Assembly: GCA_965197395.1 (NCBI GenBank)
Contig: CBDANB010000006.1
Coordinates: 620,001-684,000 of the forward strand
From: CAZYFH01 sp965197395
Lineage (GTDB): Bacteria > Acidobacteriota > Vicinamibacteria > Vicinamibacterales > UBA8438
DNA length: 64,000 nucleotides
Direction: 5' to 3'
A program made the translations under genes and the position numbers. Below are positions 53,523 to 62,518 of this stretch, piece by piece; within the stretch, counting starts at the first letter, position 1; each line of letters starts with the position of its first letter. The notes under the pieces are model-generated. The model saw only the letters and a list, made by a program, of their open reading frames with translations, was not told where the DNA came from and did not search any database.

Positions 53523-54173
53523 ATGTCCGTCGACTCGCCGCCTGCCCAGCCAGCGTCAACAGACCAGCTCATCGAGGCCTGCCTTCAGGGCGATCAGCAG
53601 GCCTGGGACGCGATCGTCAGCCAATACCGGCGCAGGGTGTTCAACGTCGCCTACAAGTTCGTCGGCCGGCACGACGAGGCTGAGGATCTCACCCAGGACA
53701 TCTTCGTCAAGATCTTCAAGGCCCTGCACACATTCGACCGGCGCGCGAACTTCCAAACCTGGCTGATCAGCATCAGTCGCAACCTGTGCATCGACCACTA
53801 CCGCAGCGTGCGCAAGGAGCGGGAAACGGTCGACCGCCACGTCGACGCATCCGATCTTTCCCCGCTCGCGAAGGGACCGGACGCGCTGAAGCAACTCGAG
53901 CACTTGGACCGCCGTGCGTTGCTCCGGCGGGCGTTCACGGCCTTGCCAACAACGCTGCGTTCTGCCGTCGTGCTGCGTGACCTGCGGGAGCTCTCCTATC
54001 AGGAGATCGCCACCCGTCTCGAGTTGCCCGAAGGCACAGTGAAATCCAGAATCAATCGCGGTCGCCATGAGCTGGCCCGCCAAATCGTCAAGCTCGAACG
54101 GGAGCACGATGCGGTCGTGGCACAGCGAGCGAATCTCACCGCGGACACACCGTCGAGTGGAGCACACGAATGA
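53523..54173 (+). CDS. ECF-type sigma factor, first gene of a four-gene operon
   Basis: 216 residues from ATG 53523. Region 2 includes DAIVSQYRRRVFNVAYKFVG and DLTQDIFVKIFKALHTFDRRANFQTWL; region 4 includes LPTTLRSAVVLRDLRELSYQEIATRL and the recognition helix GTVKSRINRGRHELAR. It has a C-terminal extension of ~20 residues. It overlaps the STAS gene (ATGA). No dedicated anti-sigma (zinc or membrane type) follows, unlike the ECF operon at 31 kb; instead the neighbour is an anti-sigma antagonist-type protein. Confidence 0.9.
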   Translation: MSVDSPPAQPASTDQLIEACLQGDQQAWDAIVSQYRRRVFNVAYKFVGRHDEAEDLTQDIFVKIFKALHTFDRRANFQTWLISISRNLCIDHYRSVRKERETVDRHVDASDLSPLAKGPDALKQLEHLDRRALLRRAFTALPTTLRSAVVLRDLRELSYQEIATRLELPEGTVKSRINRGRHELARQIVKLEREHDAVVAQRANLTADTPSSGAHE

Positions 54174-54511
54174 ATCTATCGACCGATCGAACAGGCGAGG
54201 TTGTTGTCGTCCGCGTGGGCGAGGCAAAGCTCATGTATCCGTTGCTGTCCGCGTTCGCAGACACCATCTCAGGCCTACTGACCGGCGGCGACCATCGCGT
54301 CGTGATCGACCTGTCCCAGGTCGTCTACGTGGACAGCGCCTCCATCGGATGCCTGATGGATCTGTATCGCCAGGCGGAGAAGCTCGGCGGGGGGGTCAAG
54401 CTGTCCGGCGTGCAGAAGCGTGTCGAAACGATGCTGACGATGACCGGCGCCCACAACTTCATCGAGCTGCACCCGGATGACGCGAGTGCGGTGCAGAGCT
54501 TTGGGGAATGA
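54170..54511 (+). CDS. STAS-domain protein (anti-sigma-factor antagonist-like)
   Basis: 113 residues with a SpoIIAA/RsbV-type STAS fold: VVVVRVGEAK, HRVVIDLSQVVYVDSASIGCLMDLY, and the C-terminal helix. Ser56/Ser58 in VDSAS is where RsbV-like proteins are phosphorylated, so a serine kinase switch is possible; none is encoded nearby. The start ATG overlaps the ECF stop by 4 bp and the stop overlaps the next gene by 4 bp. Coupling to an ECF sigma rather than a sigma-B type is unusual. Confidence 0.88.
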   Translation: MNLSTDRTGEVVVVRVGEAKLMYPLLSAFADTISGLLTGGDHRVVIDLSQVVYVDSASIGCLMDLYRQAEKLGGGVKLSGVQKRVETMLTMTGAHNFIELHPDDASAVQSFGE

Positions 54512-54780
54512 GCATGCGCACGATCAAGACCCGCGCCGGGACCGACGTCCCACTGGATGGCGACCTGCTGGCCGTGCTCGAGGCGCTGTACCGCACGCTG
54601 AACGAGCGGCACGGCCTCGACTACAGCTTCGAGGACACGCTCGGAGAGATCCACCACCTCGTCGAGCAGATGACGGAGACGGACCGCAATGCATACCTCG
54701 TCGAGAGCCTGTTCCTGAACTCCGTCACGTACGAGAATGAAAAGCTCGGCGCCTACATGCGCAAGATCACCGGCAAGTGA
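54508..54780 (+). CDS. Unknown 90-residue protein of the ECF-STAS-radical SAM operon
   Basis: Not recognised. A strand-rich start (MSMRTIKTRAGTDVPLDGD) is followed by three amphipathic helices ending in YENEKLGAYMRKITGK. No signal peptide, cysteines or precursor-like Gly-Gly site. It overlaps the STAS gene before it and the radical SAM gene after it by 4 bp each. That fixed position suggests a partner or adaptor of one of them, perhaps an anti-sigma analogue or a substrate. No function assigned. Confidence 0.75.
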   Translation: MSMRTIKTRAGTDVPLDGDLLAVLEALYRTLNERHGLDYSFEDTLGEIHHLVEQMTETDRNAYLVESLFLNSVTYENEKLGAYMRKITGK

Positions 54781-56153
54781 GCGCGTCGGTGTCCCTGAAC
54801 CACCTCGCACACCGCTTTACCTGCTCCTGGCCGTGGTCGACCCTCGTCATGCTGTGCGACGGCCGTGTCGTCTGTGGCTGTGCCGATCCCTACGCAACCC
54901 GCGTCCTAGGTGACGCGCGGACGACGCCGCTCGGCCAGGTGTGGACCAGTCTCACGATCGAGCGGCTGCGACGCGACCTCAACGGCGGTGGCTCCGGTTT
55001 CTGCGGCGACTGTCCTCTGAAACTGCCGCTCATGGCGGACGTCGCCCCGCCCCGGCGATCGCTCGACGCCGGTCCTATGCCGTCTCGGCTGTACATCGAG
55101 TGCACGGCCGCGTGCAACATCTCGTGCTTCCAGGCGTGCTGCGCGCCGGAAACTGGAATCACTCGGTCCCGCGAGGCGGGGATGCTCGACTTCGATCTGT
55201 TCCGGAGGGTCGTGGACGAAGCGGGACCGTCGCTGGTCCGCATTGACTTCTTCAACTACGGGGAAGCGTTCCTGCACAAGCAGTCCGTGGAGATGTGCGA
55301 GTACATCAAGACGCGGTTTCCGCAGGTGTATCTCTACACGAGTACCAATGGACTGGCATTCACCGAGGATCGCGCCCGTCGCCTGGTCCATACGGGAATC
55401 GACGAGGTGACGTTCTCACTCGACGGTGCGATTCCCGAGCACTACGCCAGATACCGACAGCGAGGCAATCTCGAAACCGCACTGCGCCATCTGGGTGTGA
55501 TGGCGGACGAGAAACGCCGGGCCGCGCGGGACGTGCCGTTCATCAACTGGCGGTACATCCTGTTCAAGTGGAACGACAGCGACGCGGAAATGGACCTGGC
55601 CCGCCGGCTCGCCTCGGACCTAGGCGCCGACCGGTTGACGTGGGAGCTCACCGACCATCCCGAAGAGGCTTTCTCGAGGCGATTTCGACCTGGGGGCGGG
55701 GACCTTGCCCGGATCCGACACGAGATCTGGGATGACAACAACCTCGGGAATGCCATACCGGGCGCTACCCCGCGCGCCGAGATCGTCATCCCGCGCCTCG
55801 AACCCGGACAGCCGCTGATCGGCCACCCGGGCCAGCGTCTGGGGGTCAGTGCCCGGGTCTCCAACCTCTCGAACAGGACCTTCCCCGCGGAGGCGTCCTT
55901 TGGCCGTCGCCTCGTTCGCCTCGGCGCGCAGCTCTGCCAGAGCGGCGGCGAAGTGACCGATCGCGATCACGCACGCGCGCGGCTGCCGCGCCCACTCGGC
56001 CCCGGCGCCTCCATCGATGTGCCAATCGACGTGCCCATTCCCGACGCCCCGGGTCGCTATGCCTTGAAGTTCGACCTCGTCAGCGAGGGCATCGACTGGT
56101 TCGAAGCGTGTGGATCGGAGACGACCACCACGCCACTGTGGGTCGTCGCGTAG
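54777..56153 (+). CDS. Radical SAM-like protein with N-terminal SPASM-type region and variant cluster motif
   Basis: 458 residues from GTG 54777. Residues ~16-80 look like a SPASM auxiliary-cluster region (Cys16, 27, 33, 35, 76, 79; DGRVVCGCADP...LGQVW.S..IERLR, then CGDCP), which normally lies C-terminal to the core. The radical SAM core begins at residue 105: C109-x3-C113-x3-C117-x3-C121-C122, so the classic CX3CX2C spacing is absent. Later DFFNYGEAFLH (GGE-like) and DEVTFSLDGA fit the partial TIM barrel. The C-terminal ~130 residues resemble an Ig-like beta-sandwich (VSARVSNLSNRTFPAEASFG...FDLVSEGIDWFE). Possibly a peptide- or sugar-modifying enzyme; substrate unknown. Confidence 0.8.
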   Translation: MSASVSLNHLAHRFTCSWPWSTLVMLCDGRVVCGCADPYATRVLGDARTTPLGQVWTSLTIERLRRDLNGGGSGFCGDCPLKLPLMADVAPPRRSLDAGPMPSRLYIECTAACNISCFQACCAPETGITRSREAGMLDFDLFRRVVDEAGPSLVRIDFFNYGEAFLHKQSVEMCEYIKTRFPQVYLYTSTNGLAFTEDRARRLVHTGIDEVTFSLDGAIPEHYARYRQRGNLETALRHLGVMADEKRRAARDVPFINWRYILFKWNDSDAEMDLARRLASDLGADRLTWELTDHPEEAFSRRFRPGGGDLARIRHEIWDDNNLGNAIPGATPRAEIVIPRLEPGQPLIGHPGQRLGVSARVSNLSNRTFPAEASFGRRLVRLGAQLCQSGGEVTDRDHARARLPRPLGPGASIDVPIDVPIPDAPGRYALKFDLVSEGIDWFEACGSETTTTPLWVVA

Positions 56154-56215
56154 GTCCGCTACGACGTACACGGCGCACACGTCGCGCCTCGCGGGCGCAG
56201 AGTGGGGTCGCTTTC

Positions 56216-57124
56216 TCAGCTGGCGGGAACGGCGTCGGTAACCTGATCGGCCCGGGGCGCAGACGCGGGTTCGAGCGGGGACTCGACCAGATGCCAGGCG
56301 TCGGTCTCGGCGAGGAGCTTGCGCGCAAAGCTGGCGTGCAGCGCGTGACCGCCCCGATGCGCCACCAGGTGACCGATCAGTGGATACCCGACGAGCGCCA
56401 GGTCCCCAATCACGTCCAGCATCTTGTGGCGCACGAACTCGTCTTCGAACCGGAGCGAGTTGTTCAACACGCCCGTTTCACCGAGCACAATCGTGTTGTC
56501 CAGCGACGCACCGAGCGACAGTCCCTGTTGACGTAGTTGCTCCACGTCCTTGAGGAATCCGAATGTGCGTGCGGGGGCGATATCCTCGATGAACGACTCC
56601 TCGGTCACACGCTCGGTGCGGGATTGATGCCGCAGCAACGGATGGTCGAAGCTGATGCTGTAGGTGACCTTGAAATGATCCGACGGATACAGCGCAATGC
56701 GCTTATCGCCGCGCGACAGCGAAATCGGCCGAGCGACCTTCAGGAAACGGCGAGGCGCTCTGAGCGTCTTGACCCCGGCCTCGTGCACGAGGTAGACGAA
56801 GGACGCCGCGCTGCCGTCCATAATCGGTACTTCGGCCTGGTTCATCTCGACGGTGACGTTGTCGATCCCGAGACCGACGAGTGCGGCCAGCAGATGCTCG
56901 ACGGTCTCAACGGACGCGGCGTCCTGCGCGAGACCGGTCGCGTAGCTCATCCTGACGACGCGCTCTGCCGCCGCCGGCACCTCCATCCCATCGAGGTCGA
57001 GCCGTCTGAAGCGAATGCCGTGATTGGCAGGGGCCGGTCGTAGCCGAAGGGTGACCTTACGACCCGAGTGCAATCCGATTCCAGAGCAGGAAACCGACCG
57101 CCTGAGTGTTTGCTGCGTCAACAT
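56216..57124 (-). CDS. lpxC: UDP-3-O-acyl-N-acetylglucosamine deacetylase
   Basis: 302 residues from ATG 57124, giving the usual MLTQQTLRRSVSCSGIGLHSG start; ATG 57154 would add 10 residues. Zinc-site motifs include VEHLLAALVGLGIDNV, HKMLDVIGDLALVG and the catalytic HRGGHALHASFAR. It commits acyl-GlcNAc to lipid A, showing that the organism makes LPS. A divergent AT-richer region upstream probably holds the promoter. Confidence 0.95.
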   Translation of the reverse strand: MLTQQTLRRSVSCSGIGLHSGRKVTLRLRPAPANHGIRFRRLDLDGMEVPAAAERVVRMSYATGLAQDAASVETVEHLLAALVGLGIDNVTVEMNQAEVPIMDGSAASFVYLVHEAGVKTLRAPRRFLKVARPISLSRGDKRIALYPSDHFKVTYSISFDHPLLRHQSRTERVTEESFIEDIAPARTFGFLKDVEQLRQQGLSLGASLDNTIVLGETGVLNNSLRFEDEFVRHKMLDVIGDLALVGYPLIGHLVAHRGGHALHASFARKLLAETDAWHLVESPLEPASAPRADQVTDAVPAS

Positions 57125-57325
57125 GCCAGAACGCGTAGCTCCCACGACGCTCATTCAATAAAGCAAGATCGATTCCTCAGCTGAGCGAATGAGAGGGTAT
57201 CACACAAGACCATATTTTACATAGATTTACGATTCTTCACGACATCGACATCACGGCAGCTATCAGCTGATTGTGGTCAAACAGCCACACACCAAGGGCA
57301 CAAAAGTGAGGCTGTATGACCACAG
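57125..57325. promoter_or_regulatory. AT-richer intergenic region upstream of lpxC
   Basis: The 57190-57240 stretch is conspicuously AT-rich for this genome and reads on the minus strand as TGTAAAAT-like extended -10 sequence. The 3' half adjoins the uvrA end. No gene is seen. Confidence 0.35.
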
Positions 57326-60235
57326 TCAAACATTGCCATCCGCCTGCTTCCCCCCCGCGTCAGTTTCAGTGGTCGACGCCAAACGGGCCCCGTCGGCGCC
57401 AAAAAGACGCCGCAGAAAGATCCCGGTGTCGGAACCGGGCTCCCGCGCCACCTCTTCCGGCGTACCCTCGGCGACGATTGTTCCACCCGCGTCGCCGCCA
57501 CCCGGCCCGAGATCGATGATGTGGTCCGCCGCCTTGATGACATCCAGATGATGCTCGATCACGACAACGGCGTTGCCCTGGTCGACGAGCTTGTTCAGCA
57601 CGTCGAGCAACCGGCGCGTATCTTCCAAGTGCAGGCCGGTCGTCGGCTCGTCCAGGATGTACAGTGTCCGCCCCGTGCCCCTGCGCGACAGCTCCTTGGA
57701 CAGCTTGACGCGCTGCGCCTCCCCGCCGCTCAAGGTCGTCGCAGGCTGGCCCAGCGTGACGTATCCGAGCCCCACGTCTCGAAGGGTCCGGAGCTTGGCG
57801 GCGATCGACGGAAAGTTCTCCAAGAGGGGTAACGACTGATCGACGGTCAGCTCGAGCATCTCGGCAATGGACACGCCCCGGTATTTGATCTCCAGCGTTT
57901 CGCGATTGTAGCGCCGCCCCTTGCACTGCTCGCACGTCACATAGACGTCGGGCAGGAAGTGCATCTCGATGGCAATCAACCCATCGCCCTGGCACGCCTC
58001 GCAACGCCCGCCCTTGACGTTGAAGGAGAACCGTCCAGGGCGGTAGCCGCGGGCTCGCGATTCAGGCAGCATCGAGAACAGCTCCCGAATATGCGTAAAC
58101 AGCCCCGTGTACGTGGCTGGATTGGAGCGGGGCGTGCGGCCGATCGGCGATTGGTCGATCTGGATCACCTTGTCGATGAGGTCGATCCCGTCAATCCCGC
58201 CATGCGCGCCGGGATCGTTGCTCGCCCGATACAGCGCGCGTGCCAGCGAACGGTAGAGGATGTCGTTGACCAGCGTCGACTTCCCGGATCCGCTCACGCC
58301 GGTCACCGCCGTGAACATGCCGAGTGGGATCGTGACGTCGATGTTCTTGAGGTTGTTGGCCTGTGCGCCGCGGATCGTCAGCTGCCCCTTCAGTGGGGGG
58401 CGCCGCGCGGTTGGCGTCGGAATCGTGCGGTCACCGCGCAGATACATGCCGGTCAGCGACTCGGTCTCATCGGCCAGGAGCTCGTCCGGCGGCCCCTGGA
58501 ACACGACGCGACCACCGTGTTCGCCTGCCCCGCGTCCGAGGTCGACGACGTAATCGGCGGCCCGAATCGTCTCCTCGTCATGCTCGACGACCACCACGGT
58601 GTTCCCGAGGTCGCGCAAGCGGCCAAGCGTGGACAGCAGCAATTGATTGTCGCGCTGATGGAGACCAATCGACGGCTCGTCGAGCACATAGAGCACCCCC
58701 GTCAGGTTGGCGCCGATCTGCGTGGCGAGCCGGATCCGCTGCGACTCTCCGCCGGACAGGGTCGTGGCGCCACGCGCCAGGCTGAGGTATCCGACGCCGA
58801 CATCGCGGAGAAACCGGAGCCGCTCCCGGATCTCTCGAAGCACGCGGTCGGCGACGAGCGCCTCGCGGTCCGTTAGCGCGAGCGACTCGAACGCGGCAAG
58901 GGCTTCGGTGATCGGCAGGGTCACGTAGTCATCCAGCGTGCGTCCCTTGACCCGCACCGCGCGGCTCTCCGGTCGCAGGCGCTGCCCGCTGCAGCTGACA
59001 CAGGGACGCATCGCCCGATACGGCTCCAAGACCTCCTGCTGCGCCCACGTGCCGTTCTCGTACCGACGGCGGAGGTTGGGAATGACACCTTCGAACCCCT
59101 CGCCGAACGGATCGATCGTCGCGGTGGCCCCGCGGCGTCGCCGCCTGGCGCCCGTGCGGGCGGCCCGGCGGCCACCACCGTTGGGCCCGTAGAGCAGCAC
59201 GTCTCGCTGCTTCCGCGGCAGCTTGCGGAAGGGGACACTCATATCGATGCCAAAGTGCCGCGACAACCTGAGCAACGCGTCCCGCACCAGCGTGCGGTCG
59301 CCGCGAGCCCAGGATTGGATGGCTCCCTCGGTGAGCGATTTCGTCTCGTCGGGCACGATGCGCGCCGGGTCGAAATCTTCCACCGCCCCGAGCCCCTGGC
59401 AGTCACGGCACGCCCCGTGTGGCGAGTTGAACGAAAAGACTCGCGGCGTCATCTCCGGCATGTTGATGCCGCAGTCGATGCACGCCAATCGCCGCGACAG
59501 CAACCGATCGCCGCCCTCGAGCGTGTTGATGATGACGATTTCATCAGCCAGGGTAAGCGCCAGCTCGATCGCCTCGGTGAGGCGACGCTCCGACCCCGAC
59601 CGCACGAGGAGACGGTCGACGACGACATCGACCCAGTGGTTCTTCCGCCGATCGAGCTTGATCTCCTCTTCGAGGGCCCGGACGCTGCCGTCGACCCGCA
59701 CCTTGGTCATCCCTCGAGCGCGAAGAGCGGCGAGCTCTTTCTTGAACTCGCCCTTGCGCCCTCGCACGATCGGCGCAAGCACGTTGACGCGCTCCGCGAT
59801 CGGCTCGGCCAAGATTCCCTCGACCATGCGCTCGACCGATTGTGAGGCGATCTCGTTCCCGCACGATGGGCAATGCGGCACACCGACGTTCGCGAACAGC
59901 AGGCGCAGGTAGTCGTAGATCTCCGTGACGGTGCCGACCGTCGATCGAGGGTTGGACCCCGTCGTGCGCTGCTCGATGGAGATGGCGGGTGACAGACCGT
60001 CGATCTGATCGACATCGGGCTTTTCGACTTGCTCGAGGAACTGCCGGGCATACGCCGACAGTGATTCGACGTAGCGTCGCTGGCCCTCGGCGTAGATGGT
60101 GTCGAACGCCAGGGACGACTTGCCGGATCCGGAGAGCCCGGTCACCACGACCAGGTGGTCGCGGGGTATCTGAACGTCGATGTTCTTGAGATTGTGCGCG
60201 CGCGCCCCGCGCACGTCGATGCAATCGTGCGGCAT
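57326..60235 (-). CDS. uvrA: Excinuclease ABC subunit A
   Basis: 969 residues. Two ABC ATPase halves with Walker A GLSGSGKSSL and GVSGSGKSTL. Signatures LSGGESQRI and LSGGEAQRVK are present, and three zinc-binding Cys clusters are visible (CPSCG, CIDCG...CRDCQG, CEACQGDG...CEQCKG). UvrA recognises bulky DNA damage and loads UvrB. An Arg-rich insert (RRAARTGARRRRRG) lies in the middle. Complete gene; ends close to a Gly/Asp-rich tail. Confidence 0.97.
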   Translation of the reverse strand: MPHDCIDVRGARAHNLKNIDVQIPRDHLVVVTGLSGSGKSSLAFDTIYAEGQRRYVESLSAYARQFLEQVEKPDVDQIDGLSPAISIEQRTTGSNPRSTVGTVTEIYDYLRLLFANVGVPHCPSCGNEIASQSVERMVEGILAEPIAERVNVLAPIVRGRKGEFKKELAALRARGMTKVRVDGSVRALEEEIKLDRRKNHWVDVVVDRLLVRSGSERRLTEAIELALTLADEIVIINTLEGGDRLLSRRLACIDCGINMPEMTPRVFSFNSPHGACRDCQGLGAVEDFDPARIVPDETKSLTEGAIQSWARGDRTLVRDALLRLSRHFGIDMSVPFRKLPRKQRDVLLYGPNGGGRRAARTGARRRRRGATATIDPFGEGFEGVIPNLRRRYENGTWAQQEVLEPYRAMRPCVSCSGQRLRPESRAVRVKGRTLDDYVTLPITEALAAFESLALTDREALVADRVLREIRERLRFLRDVGVGYLSLARGATTLSGGESQRIRLATQIGANLTGVLYVLDEPSIGLHQRDNQLLLSTLGRLRDLGNTVVVVEHDEETIRAADYVVDLGRGAGEHGGRVVFQGPPDELLADETESLTGMYLRGDRTIPTPTARRPPLKGQLTIRGAQANNLKNIDVTIPLGMFTAVTGVSGSGKSTLVNDILYRSLARALYRASNDPGAHGGIDGIDLIDKVIQIDQSPIGRTPRSNPATYTGLFTHIRELFSMLPESRARGYRPGRFSFNVKGGRCEACQGDGLIAIEMHFLPDVYVTCEQCKGRRYNRETLEIKYRGVSIAEMLELTVDQSLPLLENFPSIAAKLRTLRDVGLGYVTLGQPATTLSGGEAQRVKLSKELSRRGTGRTLYILDEPTTGLHLEDTRRLLDVLNKLVDQGNAVVVIEHHLDVIKAADHIIDLGPGGGDAGGTIVAEGTPEEVAREPGSDTGIFLRRLFGADGARLASTTETDAGGKQADGNV

Positions 60236-60271
60236 CAGTACAGTAGGGCCTGACAGCGCGGCCCAAACTCG

Positions 60272-61267
60272 TCATCCTAGCACGGAGTCGAGGCGATACG
60301 CAGTGTCGTTGGAAGCGACGATCACGCCCCCGAGGGGATCGAATGCAACGCCCACGAGGCTTCGCGCGGCCAGGACTCGCGTGACGGCCCCGGCGTCATC
60401 GACACGGTAGAGGCCGCTCACGCCGGCCAGCGCCTCGACGACGTGCAACGACCCGTGCGCGTCGAACGCAAGCCCCTGCGGACGCCCAAAGCTGGAGGTG
60501 ACCTGATCGACCTTGCCGGTGAGGTCGATCCGATAGACGTAGTCGTAGGACGCCAGCGTCGGACCGGTCACGTAGAGCGCGTCATCCGGCCCCCACGCAA
60601 GATGGTACGCCGCCACGCTGGCTGGGAGCGTCGCAAACGCCGTGGCCCTGCCTGTAGACGCCACGCGGAACACCGTCCCGGAACGATCGCCGACATACAG
60701 CGTGCCATCCGGGCTGAACGCGAGCCCGCACGCGACGCCCAGATCGCCGGCCAGCGTGTCGTACTCCCCGTCCTCGGTCACGCGAAAGACCGCGCCTTCG
60801 AACCGGCTCGACACATGCAACCGGCCGTCTGGGGCGAACGCCAGCGATGTAGCGTTGGTGATACCAGTGACGAACGGCTCTCGGAAACCATCGCGGCGGA
60901 TACGAAACACCGACACGGGTGATCGCTCGCCACGCGCGCCGCTGTACGTCACGTACACCGACCCCTCGGCGTCGACGACGGGGTTGTCCACCTGATGGAG
61001 TCCGGTCGCGACAGGACGACCGACCTCGAGGAAGGCGGTCTCGCCGGTCGCGGCGCCCAGACGCACGGGGGTGCGCCCACCGTCGGTTCCTGCCGGGACG
61101 ACCACCGACACGGAGTCGATGGACGCATGCAGGACCTGAGCATGCCTCTCCCCCACACGGACCACGGGCAGCTGCTCGTCCGACAGGAGGTCGGAGCCCT
61201 CGATCGTCACCCGGCCGCCCTCGACCGCCGACGGTGGATGAATGGAGGTGATCCGGGGTGCGGTCAC
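60272..61267 (-). CDS. IPT/TIG-domain NHL/SMP-30-type beta-propeller protein
   Basis: 331 residues from GTG 61267. The N-terminal ~80 residues are an IPT/TIG fold (ITSIHPPSAVEGGRVTIEGSDL). The rest repeats short strands typical of NHL or SMP-30 propellers (LAFSPDGTLYVGDRSGTVFRV, LAFDAHGSLHVVEALAGVSGLYRVD). No signal peptide is evident. Such proteins are often secreted or surface-exposed and bind ligands or hydrolyse lactones, but no catalytic residues are certain here. Function unassigned. Confidence 0.75.
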   Translation of the reverse strand: MTAPRITSIHPPSAVEGGRVTIEGSDLLSDEQLPVVRVGERHAQVLHASIDSVSVVVPAGTDGGRTPVRLGAATGETAFLEVGRPVATGLHQVDNPVVDAEGSVYVTYSGARGERSPVSVFRIRRDGFREPFVTGITNATSLAFAPDGRLHVSSRFEGAVFRVTEDGEYDTLAGDLGVACGLAFSPDGTLYVGDRSGTVFRVASTGRATAFATLPASVAAYHLAWGPDDALYVTGPTLASYDYVYRIDLTGKVDQVTSSFGRPQGLAFDAHGSLHVVEALAGVSGLYRVDDAGAVTRVLAARSLVGVAFDPLGGVIVASNDTAYRLDSVLG

Positions 61268-61297
61268 GGGGACTTTGGGCGCGGTGCCGCGACAACC

Positions 61298-61831
61298 CTA
61301 CGAATCATCGAGTTCGACATTCCAGTAGAGGTAGTCTCGCCAGCTGTCCGGGGCGTCTCGCAGTCCGAACGTCAGACGTACGACCGGCGACCGCGTCGGC
61401 CGCGCCGGCGGCCTGACGACGCGCATCCTCGCCTGGGCCGGCGTCCGGCCGCCCTTTCTCCGATTGCAGCGGATACAGGACGTGACGATGTTCACCCAGT
61501 CCTTACGACCGCCCTGCGACACCGGCACGACGTGGTCGAACGTCAGCTCACCGACCGGGAACCCGGTGCCGCAATACTGACAGGTGTGGTCATCGCGCGC
61601 GTAGATGTTCGCGCGCGAAAACGGCACGTAGTCGACGCGACGTTTGATCGTGATGTATCGGAGCAGCCGTATGACAGACGGCAGTCTGAAGGTCACCGAG
61701 ACCGAGCGGATCTCCCGGTCGTACTCCGAGACCACCTCGACCTTGCCCTGACAGAGCATGGTGATCGCCTTACGCCAGTCGACGACCTTCAGTGGCTCGT
61801 ATGTCGCGTTGAGCAGCAGCGTCTGATCCAT
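61298..61831 (-). CDS. HNH endonuclease family protein
   Basis: 177 residues from ATG 61831 (MDQTLLLNATYEPL is the conserved start of this standalone family). A beta-rich N-terminal region is followed by an HNH domain: CQYCG, the TFDHVVPVSQGG His pair and SCIRCNRRKG, with two CxxC pairs holding zinc. These proteins are common in acidobacteria, actinobacteria and other groups; their role is unsettled. Convergent with nothing obvious; it is divergent from the NlpC/P60 gene. Confidence 0.88.
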   Translation of the reverse strand: MDQTLLLNATYEPLKVVDWRKAITMLCQGKVEVVSEYDREIRSVSVTFRLPSVIRLLRYITIKRRVDYVPFSRANIYARDDHTCQYCGTGFPVGELTFDHVVPVSQGGRKDWVNIVTSCIRCNRRKGGRTPAQARMRVVRPPARPTRSPVVRLTFGLRDAPDSWRDYLYWNVELDDS

Positions 61832-61981
61832 GGCCCTGGTGGTCATTCTCACTGACGTCCGAGACGCTGTCAACATCGCGGCGCCGTAACACCTTTTGAA
61901 CAAGCGGGTTACCTCGTCCGTGGACGCGCACGAACGGCACGGCTCGTGGTGATCAAGGTGCATCGATCCGATACAGCAGGC

Positions 61982-62518
61982 ATGAGCGGTGGAGCCGCAC
62001 GTCGCCTCCCGGTCGTGATCCTGGTGTGCGCGACCGGGGCCGTTGGGTGCGCGACCAGCGGGGTGATCACGCCGCAACCGTTTCCGCGACCGGGCGCGCC
62101 CGATGCGACACCCGCCGCGGCCGCAAGGACAATTCCGCAGCCAGCCGACACCTACGCGATCACGTCAACGGCGCTCTCGCTTCGAGGCGTTCCGTATCGC
62201 GACGGCGGGAACAGCCCGTCGGGGTTCGATTGCAGCGGCTTTACGCTCTACGTCTACGGACAGCACGGCGTGGCCCTACCCCGTCTGGCCACCGATCAGT
62301 TCGACGTCGGCACCGACGTCAGCCGGTCCGAGCTCGAGCCGGGCGACCTCGTGTTCTTCACCACGACCGCGGCGGGGCCCTCCCACGTCGGCATGGCTCT
62401 TGGCGGCGACGAGTTCGTGCACGCGCCGAGCCGGCGCGGTGAAGTCCGCGTCGAGCGTCTCAGCGCGCGGTACTGGGCGCAACGGTGGATTGGAGCGAAG
62501 CGGGTGGTGGAGCACTAG
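61982..62518 (+). CDS. NlpC/P60 family lipoprotein
   Basis: 178 residues from ATG 61982. A lipobox ending AVGC follows a hydrophobic signal. The C-terminal NlpC/P60 domain has the Cys nucleophile in FDCSGF, His in PSHVGMAL and a third polar residue near HAPSRR. It would cleave peptidoglycan peptides (gamma-D-Glu-DAP type) from the envelope side. The stop codon TAG lies exactly at the edge of the adjacent IS630 element, and the gene is intact. Confidence 0.9.
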   Translation: MSGGAARRLPVVILVCATGAVGCATSGVITPQPFPRPGAPDATPAAAARTIPQPADTYAITSTALSLRGVPYRDGGNSPSGFDCSGFTLYVYGQHGVALPRLATDQFDVGTDVSRSELEPGDLVFFTTTAAGPSHVGMALGGDEFVHAPSRRGEVRVERLSARYWAQRWIGAKRVVEH

